Shown here one piece after another: positions 11,379 to 23,627 of a stretch of 64,000 bases of DNA. Where the stretch lies: assembly GCA_029215795.1 (NCBI GenBank), contig JARDYH010000003.1, positions 18,082,001-18,146,000 on the forward strand, given 5' to 3'. The notes beneath the pieces were generated by a model. That model had not been told where the DNA came from, ran no database searches, and saw only the letters and a list, made by a program, of their open reading frames with translations. Numbering within the stretch: the stretch's first letter is position 1; every line of letters begins with the position of its first letter. Source of the stretch: Anniella stebbinsi. Lineage: Eukaryota > Chordata > Lepidosauria > Squamata > Anniellidae. Position numbers and translations under genes: made by a program.

Positions 11379-12766
11379 GATTTCTTTTTTTTTTTAATAA
11401 TTAATTTTTATTGGGTTTTTGAACTAATAAAACATGAATAAACAATAACTTGGGAATACACTGACTACCATCAGTCATGAATGCCCTACATTACAATACA
11501 GAGATTGCTTCACCTATATTCTATTCATTTATCCTATTATCCTAACAAGTCTTTCCACAATTGACCATGAGTCTCTGGTAGTTTTAATGTTTCTCTGTGC
11601 CTAATCATATACATTCTAAATTGATGCCAAGTTGCATAGAAGTCTTTATAGTTGATGTTCCTGGTTGCTCTTTTGACTTGGGACAACTTTTCCATAAGAG
11701 CGATTGACCAAACTCTGAGGTACCATTGCTGTAATGTGGGTTTATGTATCGCTGTCCAGCTGGCTGCAATTTCCATCTGGGCTGCTGTCCATAAGAAAGT
11801 TCTTTGCTTTGTAGTTTGTCATCATCTTTGTCATATATCAATAGCAGCTCCTGGAGACAGATCAATTTTTTGCTGTGTTATTTTACCAGCTTCTACAAAC
11901 TCCTCTTGCCAGAATTGTTGCATAACAAGACGCGACCACCACACATGAAAAAATGTACCAGCCATTATTACAATTCCACCAACTCTTAGGGGTGGTTAAT
12001 TTGTATATCTGGCTTAACTTCTGTGGTGTTAAGTACCATCTATATAAACATTTAATTGTGTTTTCTTTTATTTTTGCAGAAATAGATTTCATTGGACACT
12101 GTCTCCATAATTTGACCCATTTTGTTTGCTCAATTTGCACGCCCAGATCCTTTCCCCATATTTGTTTGATCGCTTCTGTATTTCCAAATTGCAAATCAGA
12201 GATAAGCCCATACAGGGTTGAGGTTATTTCTCTGACTTCCGTGGTTTCCTTTACTAGTAGTGTCTCAAATTCTGTTAATGAGCATACTGTTGTTTGTGCC
12301 TTTATGGTTTGATTATTAGAAAAATTGAGAATTTGATATATTGCATCCAATTGAATTTTACTTCCTGCAATTGATTTGAGTTCTCGTTTTGGGAATTAAT
12401 CCCAGGTATAGATTTTTATCCTATATAAACCTTTTGAGCCCCATAATTGGAATTGTTGAAGCTTATCTTCTGTTGTAACAGAATGGGGATAATGGGAGTG
12501 GGGTCAGGCATGAGCTTATCTTTCCATTTATGCCAAACTAGTAATGTACACTTAAGGAATGGATTTTCTATTTCTTTGAAAGTTTTTAATTTAACTGTTA
12601 TGTATATCAAGTCTTGCATTTCTTCTATAGATTTCAGGTCTCTTTCCAAGTGAATCTAGATTCCCACCACCACCACCTTTTTTGATTTATAATTTGTAGT
12701 AGCTGCCTAAATTGGTAAACTGCATAATAAATTTCTAGATTAGGTATCCCGATACCCCCTGGTTTA
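11379..12766 (-). mobile_element. 5'-truncated L1 LINE, ORF2 C-terminal part, degenerate
   Basis: Read on the minus strand from 12766 down, broken reading frames give NPFLKCTLLVWHKWKDKL, then KENTIKCLYRWYLTPQKLSQ, then a Trp-rich 'WHQFRMYMIRH' stretch. These match the C-terminal region of vertebrate L1 ORF2 (the 'LLHRWYLTP.KL' segment). A poly-A tail (poly-T on + at 11384-11395) marks the 3' end. The 10-mer taaatctttg occurs at both borders (11369-11378 and 12767-12776) as a target-site duplication. Frameshifts and stops show it is dead. It is antisense to MICAL3. Confidence 0.88.
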
Positions 12767-12776
12767 TAAATCTTTG

Positions 12777-13025
12777 CATGACCGTGCTTTCATGGCGCCG
12801 CATTGGCGCCACTCTGCCACCAAACCCAGTAGTATCACTGCTGTGGGATGGCTGCTAGTAATCCTAACTGGAGGAGGCAGTGTGGGCTCCCCACCCCTAA
12901 CCCAGCTTCTAACGACCACTCAGAGGTCGCCTTCAGCCTGGGAACAGCCCTGGCGTAACGCCAGAGCAAGGTCAGATGGCAAGAGAGCCATAGTGGCCTC
13001 GCTGCAGCAGGAAAAGCCAGGTTAA
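12777..13025. other. MICAL3: GC-rich intronic stretch, unassigned
   Basis: This block is richer in G+C and CpG than the surrounding intron (for example 'catggcgccgcattggcgcc' near 12792) and stays open in one + frame for 83 codons. I see no domain, no splice pair and no terminal repeats. It may be an old mobile-element fragment. No function is claimed. Confidence 0.35.
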
Positions 13026-13108
13026 GTCCTCGACTTTTCCAATTTTCAGCTTCGCGTGGTTTTTTTTAATGTATAGACAGCCCGTTTGACAAGTATGCCT
13101 GCCCACCT

Positions 13109-13146
13109 CTCTCTCTCTCTCTTTCTCTCTCTCTCTTTCTCTCTAG
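13109..13146 (+). repeat. MICAL3: (CT)n microsatellite forming a splice-acceptor pyrimidine tract
   Basis: About 38 nt of CT repeats with a few TTT interruptions run straight into the AG that precedes the terminal MICAL3 exon. Length changes here would change the polypyrimidine tract of that acceptor. Confidence 0.9.
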
Positions 13147-13331
13147 ATCACTTAAAGACAGATGAAGAGCTGTCAGAAGAGAAACGGATCCTGAACGAAA
13201 TGCTAGAGGTGGTGGAGCAGAGAGATTCTCTCGTGGCCCTCCTTGAAGAGCAGCGGCTCCGGGAGAAAGAAGAAGACAAGGACCTGGAGGCTGTCATGCT
13301 GTCCAAGGGATTCAGCTTAAACTGGTCCTGA
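13147..13331 (+). CDS. MICAL3: MICAL3 terminal coding exon
   Basis: Encodes DHLKTDEELSEEKRILNEML, EVVEQRDSLVALLEEQRLRE, KEEDKDLEAVMLSKGFSLNW and a final S before TGA at 13329-13331. The 'MLEVVEQRD.LVALLEEQRLRE.EED' pattern is the last helix of the bMERB domain, and the short SKGFSLNWS tail is what I recall for MICAL3. The exon begins by completing the Asp codon from the exon at 11249-11322. With the two upstream exons it gives about 119 residues of continuous coiled coil, with no frameshift or premature stop, so the gene end appears intact. Confidence 0.95.
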
Positions 13332-15850
13332 GTTTAGCACCACGCTCGATTGCTGATCTGCGTGATCCAGTGGGCATATGCCAAGTTAGCCGGAGCTGCC
13401 TGGATGGAGGAGACGTCTTGGTGCAGGAGCCCCTTGAAGGTTCTTGCAGCACTTGAGCCAGGAGCTTCTTAATAAGAGGGTTTGGTTCTAAAGGTGCTGA
13501 GTCCTGCGTGGGTTCTGCAAACCCAAGCCTGAGGGGGTGACCTGAGGTTGCGTGCCTTCCTCAAGGACCTGTGCAAGAGGCCATTGAGTTTTTGTGTTCT
13601 CTGAGAGAGGCTAAAAAAAAGAGATGAAAATATTTTGTTTGTTTAAAAAAACACCTTTAACAAATCCAAGTGGGCCATAGCTTGTCCATTTCACATTTAC
13701 CCAGCTAGTTGTATTCTTGTTTTTGTTTGTTTGTTGTTTGTTTAAATACAATGGAGAGAAGTGGCTCCTCTCTTCTGAAACATCATCCTGCAGCAGCCCT
13801 TGGGAGAGCAAACCACTCACTACTCCAGAGCACACTGTGTATATGTTTTAGGTTCTATTCACCAAAGAAGCCTGAAGCTGCCATTATCGTCTGGGCATGG
13901 AAGAGACAGAGAGGACTGTAAACTTGGAAGGCTGTTGGACTTGAAATACTTTCCCCTTGTGGTTTCTAGAAAAGACACAAGCCCGGGCAGACTCACTCTC
14001 TTCACTGCAGCCTCCACAAAGTTGCCATTGTTCTGAGAGGGGACCAGCGTGTGGGCCGTTCTCTGCCATGCAGTGCTCTGGGCTGAAAGAGATTTTTTTC
14101 CCCTTCTCTGTTGACATTGGACTGCTCTTTTTTGAACTTTGTGACCATTTTGACACTGGAAAGTGCTGATGATGAAAATGAGTTTATTAAGAAGCAATTT
14201 GTGAGAGCTCTTGGATTATATCTCTCCTGCTTCATACCCCCCAAGGGTGGACTCTCAAAAATTATTCAAAGGGTTTTTGTTCTTTGTGTGGTTTGGGGGG
14301 GGATCATTTCTTCTTTATTTTTTGCACGTTGGAAATGAAGCAAAAGACCGATCCTGGCCCTTTAGTCACTTTAGACCCTTTAATGTCCATTAACTTATTT
14401 TTTTAATACTTGAAAGAAGAATTGGTTTTGTACCTTTTTAAGAAGTGAGCAGACGAGTGAGTGGTGAATCTGTGTGACTGCTGCACCCCCCCCCAATTTC
14501 TGTGTTTTGTTTTTGTGTTTAATTTGCCGGCCTCCGTTTCCCTGTATCTATTTATTAGAGCTCCTATTAATGGCATAACTGTTACACACTATGTTTGATG
14601 TGGAGAGGAGATGCTTTTAAGTTCCAGGCGATTGATTCTACTTTGGACTTGTCCCTGCACCACGTTGAAAGGGCATCCCGTGGAAACATGCAGACAAGGT
14701 TTCCAAGCTGAGGCCCTTCTTGATCAACTCCTGCATCCTTATGGGGAAGACTCAGAAGCTGAGAGAAGTGATGACAGATATTCTTTTCTGCACTCCATGT
14801 CCCCTCTGGCTTTTCCCTGAATCCTGGCAACGCTGTTGCTTGTTTTACCCAGTGCTGTAAAAAAAAATTGTGACAGGAATTGTGGCATTGCAATTTCCCC
14901 CCATATGAAGAGCAAACCATGCAGGCACCATACAATCTGCCTTCAAGGGAAGGATTAGCACAAGTCCCACTGGTTCTGCCCCAGGCCTGCTTCTGGCTGG
15001 CTCTGGAAGTATGCTGGTGGTCCTCTCACAATGCAACTGCAAACAGGACATAACACAATAGACTCTTGTCCCATCACCAGCTGAGAGGTTCCATAAGCAC
15101 ACTACATCCTTCACCATGTCTTTCTCAAAGGTGCCAACCTATAGCTTACATAATTTTCCATTCTTAATTTTTTAGCCCTTGGTCTTAGTTTAAAGCCTTA
15201 GGTTTTGTTGTTTTGGGTTTTTTTAGAAAAAAAAGATATAGCTGATTTTTATACCCATGAGTTTTAATTCCTGTGGGGTTTTATTATTATTATTATTATT
15301 ATTATTAAGCAAAAGGAGTTGGCAGTTCACCATTTCAGGGGGAGGATGTCGGTCTTTGAAATGAGTGTCATGTAGCACCTTAGGTTGAACAGGGTTCTTG
15401 TACTGTTAATCATACGTAGAAGGGAGAATTTGAGCAGCTTCTGCTTCCCTCAGCATTGCAGCAATGTGACATGAGAAGATACTCCTACTGAAACATCTTC
15501 CTGCACAGTTCTTAAAAGCATAGGAGCCCTATCAGTCCAGCAACTGTAATAGCACTTCAAAATTGCTAGCCAGATTCTGGTTAGGCAGTGCATAGATCTT
15601 CCATCCTGTCCTTAGCAGCAGCTGCCTTTCAAAAGTAACTTCTCCCTGTTTTGAAGGAGGCCTTAATTTCCACTTTCTAAATGTTTAAGAAAGTAGAAAG
15701 TAATATGGCTTCTGCCTTTTAGCTTTCATCAGTAGAGGCGTTTCTTCCGATGGAATGCCTCAAGATTGGACTGTTAACATAGTTCACTCAAGGGACAATC
15801 ACGGCTGTGGAGGAATAGAAATTAAACTCTGCAGGAAAATGCATGTGTCA
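13332..15850 (+). other. MICAL3: MICAL3 3' UTR (end uncertain)
   Basis: About 2.5 kb after the stop codon has few recognisable transposons, unlike the DNA beyond about 15.9 kb. It contains T-rich runs and an (ATT)n tract at 15283-15306. No AATAAA was seen between the stop and 16 kb; the first variant signal is ATTAAA at 15821-15826. AATAAA occurs later at 18337 and 18357. The boundary given is therefore a guess. Confidence 0.5.
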
Positions 15851-15920
15851 CTTCGAAGCATATGTTCTTCTCAGTTTCAGCCATCAAGGAATTTCAAACA
15901 TCTTAACTCTATTCAAAGTA

Positions 15921-16079
15921 GGGTGACCGGATGCAAAAGAAGCCAGGGATCCTCCTGCACCTTTAATGGTTGTGTAGAAGAGGGACTTTCAGCAGGTGTA
16001 GCTTGCCTTGCAAACCACACCTGTGCAATTCTCAAAGGTGTAGGAGCAACTCTGAGCTCTTTTGCTTCTGGACAGCATA
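15921..16079. mobile_element. hairpin-family hAT-like element, monomer
   Basis: Starts gggtgaccggatgcaaaag and ends near 'cttttgcttctggac', which is an imperfect inverted match. Interior motifs ('ctttaatggttgtgtagaag', 'tttcagcaggtgt') are shared with the dimers at 17757, 25796, 28475 and 32810. At about 160 bp it is half their length, so it looks like the single-unit form. Confidence 0.65.
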
Positions 16080-17756
16080 GTTCAAGGCTCAGCCAATGAG
16101 ATTTCTGCAAGGGCCATGCACGTGCACCCTAACCAAGCAGCAGAGAGAAAGCAAATCCCTGTCAGTCTAGCTCTCACATGGCAGACCAGAAACATGTGCC
16201 TGTGCCTTACAAAGCAGCTTGCCAGGTATATTTTCCCCTGCCATTTCAGTGCTGTGATTGGGGGGTGTTCAAGGTTTTTGTTCAAGGTTTCCCCATCTCC
16301 TACATCTTAAGGAGTCAAGGTAAAACCTACCATGCGTGAGATAAAACAAAAAAATTAAGGGGGGGAACCATGGTAGGTCTCATCTGATGATGTAAACATT
16401 CTTATAGAACATCTAGTATATATAACACTGCTAAAAAAAAAAATAGGATCCAACAGGGTGCTATTGGACTCTACAGTAATACTTACCAATGGCAGGTCTG
16501 GCAGCATTTTCATAGATCTAGGTCAGGAAGAGGAGATGATCTGCAAGAAGAGGGCATCCCCTCTGTAGGGCTTTTTCAGTAATGATACGGTGCAGGGGCC
16601 TGCCAAATTTGTAGGAAAGACATAGAGCTATGAAAGTTAAGAGAAAAGGATGCACCCTTTCCTCATTTGTGATCTGCAGAACGGTCTCCTATTTAAATGT
16701 AAAAAAAAGAGAGGAAAATGCTACTTACTTTAAATATTAAAAGTATTGTTTCCGTACTTACTCCACACTAATGTTGCAACTCTTCCCTAGGAACTTCTCT
16801 TGCACAAGATCCATTGCAAAACTTGAAGCTGTGCTGTTTGTTTTGTGGTTCCCATTAATTTCTATGGGGTATGCACAGAGAAAGCTCCCAGTAAGTTGTG
16901 TCTTTGCTTCTATGGCTGTTTGGTAGACAGTATTGCTAAATTCAAGCAATGAGCCATTTAAATCCAAGAGTTTGTTTCATTTTAATTCAGCTGCAAAACA
17001 GGCTCCCCCTTTCTTCAGGGGTTTGTAAAGTGTCTTTTTAAGCATCTCCCTGTCATATAGTGGCAGAGTCCATAGTGTCACTCAGCCTGTGTTCGAAGCT
17101 CCTTGTGTAAGACATTTACTTTTTGGCCTTAACAGTAGATATCAAAGACAAACAGTAGGAGTGAGAGTTTGAAAGGGAATGTCCAACCACAAGAGTTTCC
17201 TTTAGACCCAGTCACACAGACACTTGCTTCCATGGTTACCTGCTTCCTACCGTCAAGCTTCTATACGACTCCATCTTGAGTCTATAGCTGATGTATAGGA
17301 CTGGCCACTTCAATATGCTAGATTCATCCCAAAATCTGTGCTTCAAGTGCATCGTCTTCTGCCTGAGGATTATTTCTTCATCTAACTATTCAGATAACTT
17401 TGAACAGCATTTTCTGTGTTGTCATGTATTATGAGGTAAAGACTTTGCTTCCTAAGAACGTTCAGACATCCAAATTCTAAACCTGTTTCTTGAAACATAA
17501 ATGAAAATTTCTGTGAATTTCCTGTATTATAGGTTATTTATTTATTTATTTTAGCCTTTCGGTTCTCATTTCATTATTTTACCTATTGGCCAGTTAGAAC
17601 TAGAGTTTGCAGGACTGGGCACCATGTGAAAGGAGTTCAAACCACAAAGTGTAAATTGGCACTGAATGGCAACTCTGGTCTACCAACCAGGTACATAGGG
17701 GAGTTTAGGTCTCCCACCCCCAACCCCCAGTATATTTTGCATATGACAATGTTAGT

Positions 17757-18076
17757 TAGGGTGACCATATGGAAAGGATGAGAGGGCTCCTTTATCTTTA
17801 ATAGTTGTACAGAAAAGGGAATTTCAGTAGGTGTCATTTGTATGCATGCAGCACCTGGTGAAATTCCCTCTTCATCACAACAGTTAAAGCTGCACGAGCC
17901 CTGTCTTCTTTTGAATCTGATCGAGAGGGCAAGGCTCCTGCAGCTTTAACTGTTGTGATGAAGAGGAAATTTCACCAGGAGCTGCATGCATACAAATGAC
18001 CCCTGCTGAAATTCCCTTTTCTATACAACTGTTAAAGATACAGGAGCCCTGTCCTCCTTTTCATATGGTCACCCTA
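17757..18076. mobile_element. hairpin-family hAT-like element, inverted dimer
   Basis: A 320-bp near-palindrome. Left tagggtgaccatatg pairs with right catatggtcaccct, and the internal motifs (agaaaagggaatttcag, catttgtatgcatgcag, attccctcttcatcacaac) recur in reverse complement in the second half. Flanks aatgttag and aatgttgg suggest an 8-bp duplication, 7 of 8 identical. No coding capacity was seen. Confidence 0.85.
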
Positions 18077-21000
18077 ATGTTGGTGTTACACTTAGTATCA
18101 AAACCCAAATGTTCCAGTTTCCTTCAGAGAGAACAGCAATTGCTAAATTTATCTCAATTGCCTGCTGTCCTGGAACAAGTTTCATTCCCCAAACACATGT
18201 TAGGCTTTCTTTTTTTTAAACTGACCTTTCTGAAAGTTGTGGGGGAGAAGTGACCCCTAGAAATGGAGACATCCTCTAAAGCAACCACCTTCACTGCTCA
18301 TGCAGTTCAGAACTGTCCCTTGCAATCCCATCCAGTAATAAACTCTGAATTACAGCAATAAAATATTGAAATAGGTAAAAAATATTGAAATAGGAGATGG
18401 TCGTGTTCCCTCATAGCTCAATAAGGCCAAGTCACTAAAATCTTGTTTTGATTATGGGTACTGCTTGAGGAAATGGATGGAGTAATTTTGGTGGTAATAT
18501 CCATGGTTGTACAGATCTGTTGGGTTCTTTGTGTGAAGTGTTGTGAAATGAAATCTTTACTTATACTCGCATTAAAGAAAAATGCTCTTTTTTCCAAACA
18601 GAAAAACCTAGTGGAAAAAATGGAGAAATGTGCTAAAACTCCCATCCTCTTTTTTCTCTTTTTTTTACAAGCATATTGAAATACCAAGGCTGGACTAAAG
18701 ATACTCAAAGAAAGCTACTTATAAGAACAGCCCTCACATGAACCAAAAATCAGCTTTAAAATTTGATGTGAAAGGGCTACCATTTTTGACATTTGTTGAA
18801 TATCATGAGATTGGGAAGGCAGAAATTTGTCACACTGACAAAATTCATATCTAACATGATCTCAGAACAAGCAGGATTTATGTGCTCCTGGGTTATTCTA
18901 GGATGAAAACTTTTTTGAAAGCTTTTAGTGGGATAGATGGATAAGATGTGTGTTAGCATCCAGGAAGAGGAAAATGTTGCATTGATGGAAGCTCAGATCG
19001 CATCTTCCACATTCCTGGAACCCAATAGGGAAGGTATAGTTTAAAAAAAGAGAGAGAGAGAATGGAAAGTAAGCTTCCTTTTGTCTAGGATGAGGCTAGT
19101 CTTGTACAGTTCTGATTAGTATAATTTGGTATCTACCATTCTCACGTGAAAGAGATGAAGTATGATTTACATGCACCATTTCTGGTGTGCCTACTGCAGT
19201 TACAATGGAATTGAGAATATGCCATCCTGTAAAGTAGTCGAAAGCAGGCTAACTTCTATGTATTCTTGTACTTCGAATTGATCACTTTAAGAGAATTGCT
19301 CACTGAACCCCCAGTCAAATAAACTTCCTTGAAGAGAGTGCATTTTGGCTCCAAGACCACAAGTATATTTCTCCCCTGCAACTTCAGCTCAAACTTCATG
19401 TGGGCAGCTAAAACTCCCATCTCACTAGACATACAGACAGGACAGGCTTTCTAGAGCTGATGGTGGCACCTGGTGGATTAATCATGTGTTTCCTCTCCCA
19501 CGGTTTTAGCATTTCCTGTAATATTTTGTGTTCACTGTGCTCATCCTTGCAGGTCTGGCTCTCTGTTTAGGACACGGTGCTAACGCAGAAGTAACAAGCA
19601 CACTTGTTGCATCCTCTATGGGTTTTTAATTTTTTTTAATACATCCAGATCAACTGCATTTTTGAGCATCCACAATTATGTCTAGAGTTGCATGATCTAC
19701 TACTACATCCTTTTCTTTTTCAGGCAAAAACATTGACCCACTCTACTTACTAGCCACTCTTAGTTTGGATTTAAGAAAATGTATTTAACAGAATGTTTAC
19801 ATTTGGACTCTGAAAGGAAAGTAGTGTATTAGTTTTCCAACCTTGTGTGTTTTTAAAGAATTGCTGAGTTGAGACTGTTTTTGTTTGCAATAATGTAAGA
19901 AATCTTGAAACAGCTGGTTGATATTAAGAAGTAGGGGAGTGAATCTCTCTCTTGACGCATGATAGGAGGGCAGAACATTTCCCAATAATTTCTGCCCCCA
20001 GGAGCACTTGTAATGAGAATTCATAAGCAAAGTAGATGAGAACGTCACTAAAAATATGGGGGGATGTCATGTTCTGATGGCATTGCAGTAATTTAATTTT
20101 TTTTAAAAAAATTAGAAGTATGTATGTGAAATCCAGTCCCAATGAAGGGATTTAATGTGGTATCTTCCCCTTGGGACAGTTGGGAACTCTGATATTCAGA
20201 CTGTTTTATTGTTGGTGTGTGTGCAGTGTAGCAGGAAATTGTGTACTGTACCATTTCATGTCTAAAATGTCCCCACCCCCTTTTACTTCCCATATGGTCG
20301 CATTTCATTCTGTATGTTCTTATGCACACTTGCTTTGTTGGTGTTGAGATTTTAGCACCTCAGGTCGCCTACGGAACTAAAAGATAAAGAAAAAAAATAA
20401 AAGTCATTAATTTTTTCTTACTGAAGTTTGATTTGCTTCGGGTTTCACACCAACAGCACATTTGAAATGGGGTGTTCTGCTCTTTTATTTGCCTGAGAGT
20501 CAAAAATGATGCTTTGGATTGTTTACATGGGTCAATACAACCATTTACCAAAGAGTAACTTGTCATGCTGTGCATTAAACTATTTGCTACATCAGTTGCC
20601 TATGTCATCCAGACAATAGCCGTGGAGGATAAGACACTTGTACACTGGTGGAATTCTTATTTCTTGGCAGGACGACTCAGTTAACCAGCTTTCCAAGAAG
20701 CCATTTGCACTCTGTGATAAGTTGCCACTTGGCAAATGGTCATCTTCATAGTACAAGCAAGCCACCATGAACACGAAAGAATAAATGGACACAAATCTCC
20801 CATCAGAAATGGCAATATTCATATTGGTTCCTTATTTTGCTTTAGATGGGCTGTTTTGTTCTGCTGGGCTTAATGTTGCTTAATGTTCTGTTGCTCTTTA
20901 ATTTTAATGCCAGTTTAAACTTTTATAGTATGGTTTTGTTTGGGGGTTGGGTTCTTTTGTTCTCGTTTTTCTTGGCTTTATATGCCCTGGATGCCTGGTA

Positions 21001-22068
21001 AGTGGGCAATGTGATTTATAAATAGAATACTGTTTTGCAGAAAATATATTTCCTATCCCTGGGCTGCTGTCTGGATGTCAGAGTGTCCTCAAATATAGAG
21101 AATTTGGCCTGATCATTAGTATACTACTTATTAAGCAGATGTGGAGAAGTCACCAGATTTCATGTACTTAATACACCCTGCAGGAATTTGTCAGGGCTCA
21201 ACTGGGAATCCCAACTTCATGGGAAAATCCTAAAGATTAATATTAGTCTTTAAAAAAAAAAAACAACAACAGCGAATCACATTCCCTATGACTTAACAAT
21301 GATGTGGTAGAAACAAGCTGTTGTGCATTTTCCCCTTCCACTGAAGTTAAGGATATCACTAAGCACGTGTGGAGAGGATGTTGAAACACTTATTTTTTCA
21401 TGTTTTGATGACAGTTTCTGCATTTCTGCAAATGATGCTAGTCAGGACCTCTTCAGAAGGAGTCGTATCTGCATGTGCCTTCTCACTGCTCCTTTGGCCA
21501 GTAGGTGGTGTTGCAGTGTCGAATTCTGGCCATTTTAAGGGAGCAATTATGTGAAGAATGCTGAGAATAAAAGTTGAGTTTGGAATTAGGTTGGTAGTAA
21601 TTATAAAGTGCCTTGCACAACATTAGGTGTGTTGGTTTTGCGATATCAACTAGGAATTCCAACAGGATATATCTACTTGTGGGTGGTGGCACAAAGTTTG
21701 TGATGCAAAACAGCACATTTTGGCAGAGGTTTGGGGGTTTGTACTTAACAGAGCTGAGTGTATTAAATGCACTTCCTTTCTACCCCAGTGTTGCAACAGC
21801 ACATTTTCACTTTCCCGAAGCATACCATGGTCCCAGGAGTCCTGCATGATATTAGAGTTTATGTTCCTACCCCTATGTGCTGCAAAGAGGTAGGGGGGTG
21901 TTCTCACTTTGCACTAAGCCGTACGAAGGCTGAAGGCAACACAACTCTTGTGCTCTATCCTGACTTTTCCAGAAGCCCTGCACAAAGTGAAAACGATGCA
22001 ATCAGCATGGTGCCCTTTTATTTCCATTAACCTCTAAGCATAAGAATTGCCTGCAGTCACCTAGGCAG

Positions 22069-22117
22069 GAGCTACACTACTGCTTTATCATGGTTTATAA
22101 CTGTTTTGACAACTGTT
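22069..22117. repeat. partial MITE of the ctacactactgctttat family
   Basis: Shares 'ggagctacactactgcttta' and 'actgttttgacaactgtt' with the fuller copies at 32530-32643 and 37048-37161. Only one end is present. Confidence 0.55.
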
Positions 22118-23627
22118 CAGGCTCAGGTTATTTGGATAACGCTGCAGGGCTGGCCAGATTTGGTGGTGAGGCAACTAGGTCAATTTACTCCAGGTCTCCA
22201 CAAAGCAACCCCCACCCAACCTGGCCTCAGTTCCTGTGCATACTGTTGGACTCTGCCACATTGCTCACCAAAATTCATGGTATTTTGTTTAGTTTTCCAT
22301 AAAAAGAGAAAATGGTATATTAGAGTGTAAGAAAACACTGAACCCCAACAAGTGATTGTGACATAAACGAACTTCTCCCTGGGCACCCTGAAGTAAATAT
22401 TTTACATAGTTGTGTATGAAACAGAATAGATGCTAATTTGAGGCCTAAGCTGGCTGTAAAATGTATCCTCGGGAGACTGGAAGGGAGGGGGCCTGCTTAT
22501 TAGCTAGGCCTGCAGCCCAACTGTTAGGGAGTCTAAAATCATCATGGTGAGGTAAAATCTTTATAGTTGGGCAGCAATAGAGATAAGCTTGGTTAGGCAG
22601 GGTTATAACTGGCCCAGGCCAAGTAGCCCTAACTGTTGTGGAGTCGGCTGTAAGGAAAGATGGAACAGAGAAGGCTTCAAGGACAGATTTATGTGGCAGA
22701 GCAGGCAGCCTGTTCTTGTCACAGAAAAGTCTCCGGGCCAACTGGGGAAAGAGTTCAAGGAGTGAGTGAACACTACAGAAGATTTCCAGTCAAGGTGCCA
22801 CTGGAGAGTAATTTTCTGTGGCAATTACCACAGGGAAAGGCGTAGGAGTGGTGTGAGGCCAGGCCTGAAGGCAGGAACCCTTCCTGAGTGAGTAGTGGAG
22901 AAGGCTAGCAGAAGACCTGTGAGACTGGGCCCCCAGAAGCAGAACCTCTACCAGAGGTACTCAGAACGAGGTACCCATGCAAGAAAAAATGAAGCACATC
23001 TCTCAGGGTGCCTCTACAAACAAGGTTTAATGCGCTTTGAAGGTTCATTAAAAAATTTTACCTCTACAAGAACGGAGCGCAAATCGGGCGTAGAGGTGCG
23101 TTATCTCCCCGATAATGCGCATTTTCGAATGCGCGTTAAATCGCGAGTTTTATTTTGCTTCGGCCGTTAAAGCGCATTTTCCCCGTGTGAACAAGCGCTT
23201 ATGCGCATTAACTTCTTGTAAAGCGCTTTTTGGACATCTATTAATGCGCTTCGCCGCCTCTCGCCGCCTCCCGTGCAGAGGGATTAGGAGTAAATGCGCA
23301 TCTGCGATAATGCGCATAATCGCCAAACCGGGCGCAAAAGCGAATCCTTGTAGAGGGAGCTTCGTTCTGCTTGATTCCATCCAGGGCAAGGAGGTGCTGC
23401 AGGCAAGAATTCTCAGACGTAGTAGTCTGTGAATGCAATATTTCTTGCATGTAGCCCCCAACTTTGTACACATATGCATGGGTTTTTGTAGGGAGCAGCC
23501 GGACCCCCGACATCACACTTGCACCTGGCCCCAAAATCCTTTTGGGTGGCACTGCAAAGTTGACCATGGGTGTGTTTACCAAAGGCACTCCTCGCCCAGG
23601 GTGCTATTTATCCTAGGGTGGCCCCAG
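22118..23627 (+). mobile_element. 1.15-kb repeat, copy 1, interrupted by a GCGC-rich insert
   Basis: This stretch matches the reverse complement of 29475-30650 over its whole length. Examples are 'acattgctcacca.aattcatggtattttgttta', 'gcctgcttattagcta', 'gaaaattactctcc' (other strand) and 'ctttgtacacatatgcat'. The ends resemble each other as inverted repeats (cagggctggcc / ggtggccccag; cagggctgccc / ggactggccc). Subtracting the insert at 23004-23364 leaves about 1.15 kb, equal to copy 2. I do not recognise the family and see no intact reading frame. Confidence 0.75.
23004..23364. mobile_element. CpG/GCGC-dense MITE inserted in copy 1 of the 1.15-kb repeat
   Basis: The ends gcctctacaaac (23010-23021) and ccttgtagagggagc (23346-23360) contain inverted cctctacaa / ttgtagagg. 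By hand count the interior has about 33 CpG and about 12 GCGC in roughly 320 bp, mostly as aatgcgcatt- or aaagcgctt-like words, against a CpG-poor background. The partner repeat at 29728-29730 lacks the insert and gives the empty site. No open frame with protein-like features was recognised, and the target-site duplication could not be resolved. Confidence 0.8.

Larger units (their letters stand above)
11323..13146 (+). other. MICAL3: MICAL3 last intron
   Basis: Donor gtgagt at 11323 and acceptor ctctctag ending at 13146. About three quarters of the intron is an antisense 5'-truncated L1 (11379-12766). A GC- and CpG-richer stretch at 12777-13025 follows, for which I recognise no family. The intron ends in a CT microsatellite that doubles as the polypyrimidine tract. 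Confidence 0.9.

Noticed and set aside
11883..12350. 155-codon minus-strand frame as an intronic gene
   Set aside because: It is L1 ORF2 remnant, flanked by poly-A and a target-site duplication.
23115..23588. Open frames across the GCGC-rich insert
   Set aside because: Openness follows from high GC and few TA-rich stops; frames cross the insert border and show no protein-like pattern.
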